A DNA stretch of 5,532 nt, taken from contig DAOVSY010000209.1 in assembly GCA_030633365.1 (NCBI GenBank), forward strand, positions 1 through 5,532, written 5' to 3'. This document shows positions 1 through 4,400 of the stretch, one piece after another. The notes under the pieces are model-generated. The model was not told the DNA's origin and ran no database searches. It worked only from the letters and a program-made list of their open reading frames with translations. Position numbers and translations under genes: made by a program. Source of the stretch: Spirochaetaceae bacterium. GTDB taxonomy: Bacteria; Spirochaetota; Spirochaetia; B11-G9. The stretch's first letter is position 1; every line of letters starts with the position of its first letter.

Positions 1-476
1 GCAAGCCAGCCATATCCAAATGAATTATCATAACTTAGATCTGTAATAACAGCATATTCACCCGCCGGAGCAAGATCTTTTGCAATGTTACCTTCAAAGG
101 CTGTTAGATTACCTGCATTCCAGTTTACCCCGCCTCCTCCATAAACCTCAAAAAAAACAGGTCCCAGAGGGAGAGTTCCTTTAAGCATGGCATAACCCAT
201 AAAAGAATCACCCATAAACCATGGTCTTGTACTTTTAACAGAAGCTCCTTCTACCATGTAACCCTGAATTTTATTATAACTAAAACCAATAGGCAAACTT
301 AACATACCGCCAAGTCCAATACTTGTGGAAAGACCATTCTCTACAGAAATAGTACCACCATTCCCTTCATAAAATGATTCCGGAAAGAAAAGAGAAAACC
401 CTGTACCAGCTTCAGCTGCATAAAGTCCTGTACCACAACTAAATATTATTAGGACAAATAAAACTAATTTCTTCAT
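1..476 (-). CDS. Outer-membrane beta-barrel-like protein, 3' end off the window
   Basis: A minus-strand reading frame opens with ATG at 476 and stays open to the window edge, giving 158 full codons; the C-terminus is missing. The start is supported by AAGGAG seven bases upstream. Residues 1-20 are a signal peptide (MKK, a hydrophobic run, then probable cleavage at LYA|AE), so the product is exported. Cys14 lies inside the signal, but IFSC is a poor lipobox, so I do not call a lipoprotein. The mature part is rich in Gly, aromatic residues and alternating hydrophobic residues (for example SIGLGGMLSLPIGFSY near 52-67 and PVFFEVYGGGGVNW near 106-119), which resembles transmembrane beta strands of an outer-membrane barrel. 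I do not recognise a family, and substrate or pore function is unknown. Its 5' UTR carries two tandem copies of a short repeat, and a TetR gene is divergent upstream, so TetR control is possible. Confidence 0.75.
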   Translation of the reverse strand, partial: MKKLVLFVLIIFSCGTGLYAAEAGTGFSLFFPESFYEGNGGTISVENGLSTSIGLGGMLSLPIGFSYNKIQGYMVEGASVKSTRPWFMGDSFMGYAMLKGTLPLGPVFFEVYGGGGVNWNAGNLTAFEGNIAKDLAPAGEYAVITDLSYDNSFGYGWL

Positions 477-485
477 ACTATAACT

Positions 486-633
486 CCTTAGGTTGCTGAG
501 ATCGTTCCTCATCGCTTCGCTCTTCCGGTACGACTCATAGGCGAGCAGGAAGCTTGCTTCCGACCAGCCTTAGGTTGCTGAGATCGTTCCTCATCGCTTC
601 GCTCTTCCGGTACGACTCATTGCCGAACAGCCT
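486..633 (-). repeat. Tandem hairpin-repeat pair abutting the RBS of the outer-membrane gene
   Basis: Two exact 53-bp direct copies lie at 486-538 and 568-620. Read on the minus strand, the region is AGG, body (630-571, 60 bp), AGG (570-568), body (567-489, 79 bp), AGG (488-486). Bodies start CTGTTCG or CTGGTCG and both end in CTA; the last AGG is part of the AAGGAG Shine-Dalgarno. The proximal body has an extra module with a perfect hairpin, GGAAGC-TT-GCTTCC at 548-561, followed by a 13-mer (CTGCTCGCCTATG on the minus strand) whose degenerate copy starts the distal body at 618-630. The 53-bp unit itself can fold: GAGTCGT pairs with ACGATCTC with one bulged base. The 13-mer and overall plan recur upstream of the thioredoxin gene at 1773-1858. 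Confidence 0.85.
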
Positions 634-714
634 ATAATAAATTAGATACTATTAAAGTATAGTGTAATTAAATTTGAAATGATAGGAATTGCATAGAATA
701 TTTAAAAAATCAGT

Positions 715-743
715 TAATTTATCGGTTATTGACCGACAAATTA
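715..743. promoter_or_regulatory. Operator-like palindrome, probable TetR binding site
   Basis: The arms TAATTTATCGGT (715-726) and ACCGACAAATTA (732-743) are inverted repeats matching at 11 of 12 positions, separated by TATTG. Size and symmetry fit a dimeric TetR-family operator. It lies 50 bp upstream of the tetR start, between divergent genes, and ends 11 bp before the tetR -35. Its central TTGACC (729-734) could also serve as an alternative -35. That this TetR binds here is inference from position. Confidence 0.6.
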
Positions 744-754
744 CTCTAAACCTA

Positions 755-783
755 TTGACTCATTTATCAAGTAGAAATAATCT
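755..783 (+). promoter_or_regulatory. Sigma70-like promoter of tetR
   Basis: The -35 TTGACT (755-760), a 17-bp spacer and the -10 TAATCT (778-783) fit the vegetative consensus. The -10 ends only nine bases before the tetR ATG, so the expected transcription start is within about three bases of the start codon. Confidence 0.6.
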
Positions 784-792
784 AAGTGTATT

Positions 793-1359
793 ATGCAGAA
801 AAGCAAACAGGACTACTCAAATATTGATAATAAACAGAGAATAATTGATACTGCCACAAAACTTTTTATAAGACAGGGAGCTCATAATACCAGTCTCGCA
901 GATATAGCCAAAGAACTTGGCATAAGTAAAGGAACTCTCTACTACTATTATTCTTCAAAATCAGATTTAATATTTGATGTAACTGATATTTATATGAAAA
1001 GATTAAGTGCAAAGCTTCTAAACTGGATTAAGGGACATGACAGTAGAAAACAACCTGCAGAAATAATATCTGTTGTATTTAAAACTATGTTTAAAACTAC
1101 ATCCCGGGGAAAACTTCATATTTACCTTATTTATGAGGCAATAACCCATAACGACGCTCTAAAAGAGAGAATAAATCTTGCATATTCAAAATGGCAGGGA
1201 ATGCTGGAAGAAGGACTTAGTAAGATTCTTTCCGATAAAAAAGATCCTGCTATAATTGCTGAAATTATTTTAACAATGATAACAGGGGGAGTAGTTCACT
1301 CGGCTCTGGGTATAAAAATGAGCCCTATGAATGAAGTTCTTCCCCCTATTGTAGAATAG
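793..1359 (+). CDS. TetR/AcrR-family transcriptional regulator
   Basis: This 188-residue cytoplasmic protein is of normal length for the family. The N-terminal DNA-binding domain covers about residues 13-63: helix 1 (KQRIIDTATKLFIRQGA) and a classic helix-turn-helix (TSLADIAKELGISKGTLYYYY), closing with SSKSDLIF. The C-terminal part (about 70-188) is helical and variable, as expected for the ligand and dimer domain; the ligand cannot be read from sequence. The ATG at 793 is the only reasonable start, since the frame has a stop at 778-780 just upstream and no Met before helix 1. It has no recognisable Shine-Dalgarno, and the promoter at 755-783 predicts a nearly leaderless message. A palindrome at 715-743 is a plausible autoregulatory operator and could also act on the divergent outer-membrane gene. 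Confidence 0.92.
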   Translation: MQKSKQDYSNIDNKQRIIDTATKLFIRQGAHNTSLADIAKELGISKGTLYYYYSSKSDLIFDVTDIYMKRLSAKLLNWIKGHDSRKQPAEIISVVFKTMFKTTSRGKLHIYLIYEAITHNDALKERINLAYSKWQGMLEEGLSKILSDKKDPAIIAEIILTMITGGVVHSALGIKMSPMNEVLPPIVE

Positions 1360-1364
1360 AAACT

Positions 1365-1401
1365 GAAGCTGATTTTTAAATTAGGCCTCGACCTAAGCTT
1401 C
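1365..1401. terminator. Possible bidirectional terminator between tetR and thioredoxin
   Basis: The two genes converge with 33 bp between stops. Nested inverted repeats are present: an outer pair GAAGCT (1365-1370) and AGCTTC (1396-1401), and an inner stem TTAGG (1381-1385) with CCTAA (1392-1396), which can gain a wobble pair. The inner stem covers the thioredoxin stop codon. In the minus direction it is followed by TTTAAAAAT, a weak tail, and the plus direction lacks a U-run. The call is tentative. Confidence 0.4.
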
Positions 1402-1764
1402 TGTTCCTGTTGCAGCAAGAAGTTCTTTTTCAATAACTTCAATAAATGATTCTTTTGGAAGAGCACCTGCAGCCATCTGAGGTTTACCATCTACAGGAAT
1501 AAATAGAAGTGAAGGAATACTTTGTATTCCAAAAGCACCTGCAAGTTCCTGCTGAGCTTCAGTATCAACTTTGAAGAAATTAACCTTTCCCTCATATTCT
1601 GTTGAAAGTTCTTCAATAATTGGTGCTACCATTTTACAAGGCTGACACCAGTCTGCATAAAAATCAATAACTGCTGGAAGTTTACCTTCAAATTTCCATT
1701 CTTTATTATTTTCGAAATCAAAAATTTCTTTTAAAAATTTATCTTTAGTAAGTTGTGTTGCCAT
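1393..1764 (-). CDS. trxA: Thioredoxin with WCQPC active site
   Basis: A 123-residue thioredoxin-fold protein that would reduce disulfides in cytoplasmic partners; no signal peptide is visible. The redox motif is WCQPCK (Cys40, Cys43), the cis-proline is Pro84 in SIPS, and a conserved FYADWC strand and FKVDTE segment are present. The N-terminus has about eight more residues before the active site than E. coli Trx, a layout I associate with Bacteroidetes-like thioredoxins. The usual Gly of CGPC is Gln here. I chose the ATG at 1764 because AAGGAG lies a few bases upstream (1771-1776); the same frame stays open to an ATG at 1839, but those 25 extra codons (MPGWDFVPARLCI...) are translated repeat DNA. 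The gene has its own promoter (1884-1912) and a repeat-derived 5' UTR. It lies downstream of an exported foldase gene on the same strand. Confidence 0.92.
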   Translation of the reverse strand: MATQLTKDKFLKEIFDFENNKEWKFEGKLPAVIDFYADWCQPCKMVAPIIEELSTEYEGKVNFFKVDTEAQQELAGAFGIQSIPSLLFIPVDGKPQMAAGALPKESFIEVIEKELLAATGTEA

Positions 1765-1772
1765 CTTATTCT

Positions 1773-1858
1773 CCTTAGTATGCATAGGCGAGCAGCTTTG
1801 GATGCATAGCCGAGCAGGGACGAAGTCCCAACCAGGCAAACTTGTTTGCGACCAGCCT
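1773..1858 (-). repeat. Modular hairpin repeat in the thioredoxin 5' UTR
   Basis: Read on the minus strand, an 80-bp body (1855-1776) starts CTGGTCG and ends CTA, bracketed by AGG at 1858-1856 and 1775-1773; the latter belongs to the thioredoxin Shine-Dalgarno. Two perfect hairpins are visible: GCAAAC-TT-GTTTGC (1836-1849) and GGGAC-GAA-GTCCC (1817-1829). The 13-mer CTGCTCGCCTATG occurs at 1795-1783 and a one-mismatch copy at 1817-1805. CTGGTYG occurs twice, as if one unit were nested inside another. It is the same family as the repeats at 486-633 but lacks their 53-bp unit. It lies downstream of the predicted promoter, so it should be transcribed. Confidence 0.8.
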
Positions 1859-1883
1859 GTTCTCTTTTTCTCTTTGTATATAG

Positions 1884-1912
1884 AATATACTATATATGAT
1901 AATTTTAATCAA
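1884..1912 (-). promoter_or_regulatory. Sigma70-like promoter of thioredoxin
   Basis: On the minus strand, -35 TTGATT (1912-1907), a 17-bp spacer and -10 TATATT (1889-1884) lie just after the ppiC stop. Predicted initiation near 1876 gives a leader of about 110 nt, most of it the hairpin repeat. A palindrome GTATAT-AGA-ATATAC (1876-1890) overlaps the -10 and start region and might be an operator, though AT-rich palindromes arise easily. Confidence 0.6.
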
Positions 1913-1932
1913 GCCCTAAATCCATAATTAAA

Positions 1933-2988
1933 TTATTTTGCATATCTCTCTATTATTGCATCCGGTTTAATAGATGCAACATAGCTATTAATCATCTCTG
2001 CCATTTTTACCTGTGTAAGATGATCAACTATCTGAGCTTCAACTTCTGCCAATGGTACAGTACTGGATGCCTCTTTAGCTGTGAGTTTTATTAAGTGATA
2101 TCCAAACTGAGTTTCAACAACATCACTGACATTACCTACATTCATTGCAAAAACAGCATCTTCAAAAGATTTCACCATCTGCCCTCTTCCAAAAGCACCA
2201 AGATCACCACCATTTGTATTACTGGGTCCTTCTGAAAGTGTTCTTGCAAGATCAGAAAACTCTTCACCTGCAGCTATTCTGACTTTAATAGCATTAATTC
2301 TTTCAAGTGCATCTTTTTTTACAGATTCCTCTGCATCAGGTTCTACTGTAATAAGAATATGACTGGCTCTAACCTGCTCTGGTTTGGAAAAATACTGACT
2401 GTTTCCATTATAAAATTCCAGTGTATCTGAATCTTCAATTTTTATTAGGGGGCCGTATTTACTTGTTATATAATCTTCTACAAGTAGTGTTTTACCTATA
2501 TCTGTTTTAATTTCTTCTTCTGTCATACCCTGGGCAGCCATCTGGCTCTTATATGTTGCATCGTCCGGAAACTGGCCCTTTACAGCATCCAGCTGAATAT
2601 TTATTGCAGCATCATCAACCTTAAGCCCTTTTGACATTGCATCCTGATAAAGAAGCTCCTGATCAATAAGATTTTCAAGAACCTTGATCTTTAGATCAGC
2701 AAGCTGAGCATCCTGAAAATTTACACCCTGACTTGTATACTGTTGAATAATTGCCTGAACCTGGCCATTATAAGTTTTAATAGGAATTACAGTTCCATTT
2801 ACCATGGCTGCAGCATCTACAGTTACATCACTAATAGGCTCTCTTTCTCCACTTACTGATGTCTCAACTGTTTCAGTAACAGATTCTTTTGATTCTTCCT
2901 TTTTTCCACCAGCAAAAAGAGCCAGGGGTAAAATTAAGAGAAAAAGCAGGAAAAATACTGTTCCTCTATTTAATTTGCTAATAATCAT
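1933..2988 (-). CDS. Exported parvulin-type peptidyl-prolyl cis-trans isomerase (PpiC/SurA/PrsA-like)
   Basis: A 351-residue protein. Residues 1-26 are a Sec signal peptide (KLNR, a long Leu/Phe core, LALFA|GGKKEE); there is no Cys, so it is soluble and periplasmic rather than a lipoprotein. A low-complexity acidic linker (about 29-58) follows, then a SurA/PrsA-type helical chaperone domain (about 60-185, starting AAAMVNGTVIP). The parvulin domain is at about 206-302, with conserved VRASHILI (His210), GGDLGAFGRGQM (260-271) and FGYHLIKL (His298). A short helical tail closes the protein. Such proteins catalyse prolyl isomerisation and chaperone secreted or outer-membrane proteins. The start at 2988 has GGAG six bases upstream. 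The 104-bp gap to the upstream VOC gene leaves room for its own promoter, which I could not identify. Whether it is closer to SurA or PrsA cannot be decided by eye. Confidence 0.9.
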   Translation of the reverse strand: MIISKLNRGTVFFLLFLLILPLALFAGGKKEESKESVTETVETSVSGEREPISDVTVDAAAMVNGTVIPIKTYNGQVQAIIQQYTSQGVNFQDAQLADLKIKVLENLIDQELLYQDAMSKGLKVDDAAINIQLDAVKGQFPDDATYKSQMAAQGMTEEEIKTDIGKTLLVEDYITSKYGPLIKIEDSDTLEFYNGNSQYFSKPEQVRASHILITVEPDAEESVKKDALERINAIKVRIAAGEEFSDLARTLSEGPSNTNGGDLGAFGRGQMVKSFEDAVFAMNVGNVSDVVETQFGYHLIKLTAKEASSTVPLAEVEAQIVDHLTQVKMAEMINSYVASIKPDAIIERYAK

Positions 2989-3011
2989 CGACTACTCCAT
3001 ATTTTAGAGAC

Positions 3012-3028
3012 AGGCATAAAATCTGCCT
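3012..3028 (-). other. Small stem-loop in the ppiC leader
   Basis: On the minus strand AGGCA and TGCCT pair around a seven-base loop, about 24 nt upstream of the ppiC start. It may be a leader hairpin or a chance fold; it lacks a following U-run, so it is not a convincing terminator for the VOC gene. Confidence 0.25.
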
Positions 3029-3092
3029 TCCCATGAGTTTAGTATTGAAGGAGAATATAATGCTAAACTTATTCTAAATCCAGTAAAATTAA

Positions 3093-3464
3093 CTAATTAT
3101 TTGAATAAAATCCTAAAACAAGACGATTTGGATCCATAATTTTAAAATCTCTATCTCCCCACTCTCTTTTTTGGATTTCCTGGACAATCTCTACTCCATT
3201 TTCTTTACAAAAATCATACTGTTTATCCAGATCTTCCACCTGAATAAGTAAAACAGCATCCATTAAAGGTTCTACCTGTTTTGTAGCACTTTGAAGTACA
3301 ACCATATGGCCCGAAGCAGCTTTAAATAAATATCCACTATCATTAAATCCACGATTCCAGTGATCTACTACTGGTAACTGAAGAATATCCTTATAAAACT
3401 CAATTGTCTCTTTAAACTTTTGAGTAAAAAAACTAAATCTAAATTCCATCTGATTATTGTCCAT
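3093..3464 (-). CDS. VOC-superfamily (glyoxalase/bleomycin-resistance fold) protein
   Basis: A 123-residue cytoplasmic protein, the usual length of a single VOC chain with two beta-alpha-beta-beta-beta modules. Module 1 reads FKETIEFYKDILQLPVV (17-33) then GHMVVLQ (52-58); module 2 starts VLLIQVEDLDKQYDF (71-85) and ends WGDRDFKIMDPNRLVLGFY (102-120), the hallmark GDR-F-DP-N ending. The positions that usually hold metal-binding His/Glu look substituted: no His in the first strand, Gln58 where Glu is common, and Gly118 at the usual final Glu. A metal-dependent glyoxalase or dioxygenase is therefore unlikely; a small-molecule binding protein of the bleomycin-resistance type fits better. The ligand is unknown. 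The start at 3464 has GGAGG five bases upstream and a strong promoter at 3483-3511. It is divergent from the rhomboid gene. Confidence 0.85.
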   Translation of the reverse strand: MDNNQMEFRFSFFTQKFKETIEFYKDILQLPVVDHWNRGFNDSGYLFKAASGHMVVLQSATKQVEPLMDAVLLIQVEDLDKQYDFCKENGVEIVQEIQKREWGDRDFKIMDPNRLVLGFYSNN

Positions 3465-3482
3465 ATTTTCCTCCGAATGATT

Positions 3483-3511
3483 ATTTTACCGTATGAGACT
3501 GATATTGGCAA
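3483..3511 (-). promoter_or_regulatory. Sigma70-like promoter of the VOC gene
   Basis: On the minus strand, -35 TTGCCA (3511-3506), a 17-bp spacer and -10 TAAAAT (3488-3483); each hexamer matches consensus at five of six positions. Initiation near 3476 leaves a short leader that just includes the GGAGG at 3474-3470. Confidence 0.65.
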
Positions 3512-3541
3512 CTAAACAAAATAGAAGTTCAATATTTTCAA

Positions 3542-3570
3542 TTGACATTCAGACCATCCCTTAATAAAGT
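3542..3570 (+). promoter_or_regulatory. Sigma70-like promoter of the rhomboid gene
   Basis: A perfect -35 TTGACA (3542-3547), a 17-bp spacer and -10 TAAAGT (3565-3570). The -10 ends six bases before the ATG at 3577, so predicted initiation falls at or beside the start codon. The 8-bp palindrome TCAATTGA (3539-3546) overlaps the -35. Confidence 0.65.
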
Positions 3571-3576
3571 AATACT

Positions 3577-4170
3577 ATGAAAATACGGTACAATGCCCCT
3601 GTTGTTTTAAATTTTGCATTAATATCTGTTCTGGTTTTATTTTTAAATCCTTTCCTGGGTGGTAATTTAATTACGGCCTGGTTTGTTGTTCCAGGACAGG
3701 GATACTTTGATACAGGGTCAGTTATCAGCTATGTACGCCTTATTTCGCATATAGCCGGGCATGTTAGCTGGGAACATCTATTGGGTAATTTTGCTATAAT
3801 TCTTCTTGTGGGTCCAATTTTGGAAGAAAAATATGGATCTTTTTCCCTTCTTCTAATGATTATTATAACAGCACTGGTAACAGGAATACTAAACAGCTTT
3901 CTATTTGAGGGAGCCCTCCTTGGAGCAAGTGGTGTTGCATTTATGATGATTCTATTAGCACCTTTTACAAATACAAGACCAGGGGAAATTCCACTTACCT
4001 TTATTCTGATTATTGCTTTGTATATAGTTAAAGAAGTTTTCCAGTCTTTCCAAAGTAATGATATTGCAGAATTTGCGCACATTGCAGGAGGATTTTGCGG
4101 CAGCATATTTGGTTTTATAAAACAAAGGCACCGACTAAAAGAGCTGGAATCCATTGTAGATAATGATTAA
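3577..4170 (+). CDS. Rhomboid-family intramembrane serine protease
   Basis: A 197-residue polytopic membrane protein with the six-helix bacterial rhomboid core. Hydrophobic segments lie at about 10-28, 66-82, 88-110, 115-131, 138-153 and 163-182. The catalytic signature is complete: His67 and Asn71 in WEHLLGN (oxyanion site), the nucleophile Ser118 in GASG, and His168 in FAHIAGG. It should cleave transmembrane segments within the inner membrane; the substrate is unknown. A basic, charged tail (KQRHRLKELE) suggests a cytoplasmic C-terminus. No Shine-Dalgarno is visible before ATG 3577, and the promoter at 3542-3570 predicts a leaderless transcript. It is co-directional with the Cys miniprotein, prfA and prmC, 59 bp upstream of the first; read-through is possible but shared function is not implied. 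Confidence 0.93.
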   Translation: MKIRYNAPVVLNFALISVLVLFLNPFLGGNLITAWFVVPGQGYFDTGSVISYVRLISHIAGHVSWEHLLGNFAIILLVGPILEEKYGSFSLLLMIIITALVTGILNSFLFEGALLGASGVAFMMILLAPFTNTRPGEIPLTFILIIALYIVKEVFQSFQSNDIAEFAHIAGGFCGSIFGFIKQRHRLKELESIVDND

Positions 4171-4229
4171 AATTAAAAATGAGAACAGTCTTAATTGATC
4201 CACTCCTTTTTTTCTGATAAGGTGGAATT
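4171..4229 (+). promoter_or_regulatory. Leader with possible SD-sequestering hairpin upstream of the Cys miniprotein
   Basis: An AT-only inverted repeat AATTAA (4171-4176) / TTAATT (4191-4196) is followed by TCCAC (4199-4203), a T7 run (4207-4213) and GTGGA (4222-4226). TCCAC and GTGGA can pair, with one further T-G wobble, around a loop of about 18 nt, and this would occlude the AAGGTGG ribosome binding site (4219-4225). The first repeat plus T-run could instead be a weak terminator for the rhomboid gene. A promoter-like TTGATC (4195-4200) with TAAGGT (4218-4223) at 17-bp spacing is also present but weak. Confidence 0.35.
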
Positions 4230-4397
4230 ATGAAAATTGAAATCAATCATAGAGGAAATGGAGCTTGTCCCTTATGCATTAAGAATGGTAAATGTAAAAT
4301 TGCCAGAGCCCTTAAAGAAGCAACAAACCCTATAAAACAATCAGATCCACTTGAGATTGTAATCTATACATGTCCTGAATTTGAGGAGACTGCTTAA
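4230..4397 (+). CDS. Four-cysteine miniprotein upstream of prfA, function unknown
   Basis: A 55-residue reading frame, MKIEINHRGN... to ...CPEFEETA. I do not recognise the family. It has four cysteines: Cys13 and Cys16 (CPLC), Cys22 (KCK) and Cys48 (TCPE), the spacing of a possible zinc knuckle or Fe-S site; the centre (23-32) is a basic helix-like stretch. No signal peptide or membrane segment is visible. Support for translation: AAGGTGG four bases before the ATG, full use of the space between rhomboid and prfA, and a stop only three bases before the prfA ATG, with the probable prfA Shine-Dalgarno (GAGGAG, 4383-4388) inside its last codons. That arrangement implies translational coupling to release factor 1. 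A role linked to translation or metal/redox sensing is speculation. Length and location argue for a real gene; homologue conservation was not tested. Confidence 0.7.
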   Translation: MKIEINHRGNGACPLCIKNGKCKIARALKEATNPIKQSDPLEIVIYTCPEFEETA

Positions 4398-4400
4398 TCC

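Larger units (their letters stand above)
477..792. other. Divergent intergenic region between outer-membrane gene and tetR
   Basis: These 316 bases contain no credible gene. From left to right they hold the Shine-Dalgarno of the outer-membrane gene (484-488), the tandem repeats (486-633), an AT-rich stretch (634-714), a long palindrome (715-743) and a plus-strand promoter (755-783). On the minus strand, -10-like hexamers TATACT (661-656) and TATTAT (639-634) lie upstream of the repeats, but neither has a convincing -35, so the promoter of the outer-membrane gene is not defined. If either is used, the repeats are transcribed as 5' UTR. Confidence 0.6.

Noticed and set aside
486..620. Two 53-bp repeats with a 29-bp spacer, resembling a minimal CRISPR array
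   Set aside because: Only two copies, repeats too long, and the spacer contains a hairpin and a 13-mer module that recur at 1783-1817, so the spacer is part of the element rather than captured foreign DNA. No cas genes are nearby.
1393..1839. 148-residue version of thioredoxin starting at 1839
   Set aside because: The extra N-terminus is translated repeat sequence; the ATG at 1764 has the Shine-Dalgarno and the family-like start.
1876..1890. Palindrome GTATAT-AGA-ATATAC as a specific operator
   Set aside because: It overlaps the thioredoxin -10 and start site, but it is purely AT-biased and there is no local regulator to link to it, so it is only mentioned with the promoter.
3037..3068. Inverted repeat GTTTAGTATT / AATGCTAAAC as terminator of the VOC gene
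   Set aside because: Nine of ten pairs match but the stem is AT-rich, the minus-strand RNA has a C-A mismatch and no U-run follows, so a terminator is not supported.
3060..3077. Five-codon plus-strand frame (MLNLF) preceded by GAAGGAG at good spacing
   Set aside because: Far too short to support as a gene and antisense to the VOC-ppiC gap; a strong Shine-Dalgarno-like motif can arise by chance. It lies within the inverted repeat 3037-3068.
3729..4154. Long minus-strand open frame inside the rhomboid gene
   Set aside because: Antisense shadow of a gene with complete catalytic motifs; no recognisable domain or ribosome binding site. The same holds for frames at 1296-1490, 2804-3007 and 4517-4714.
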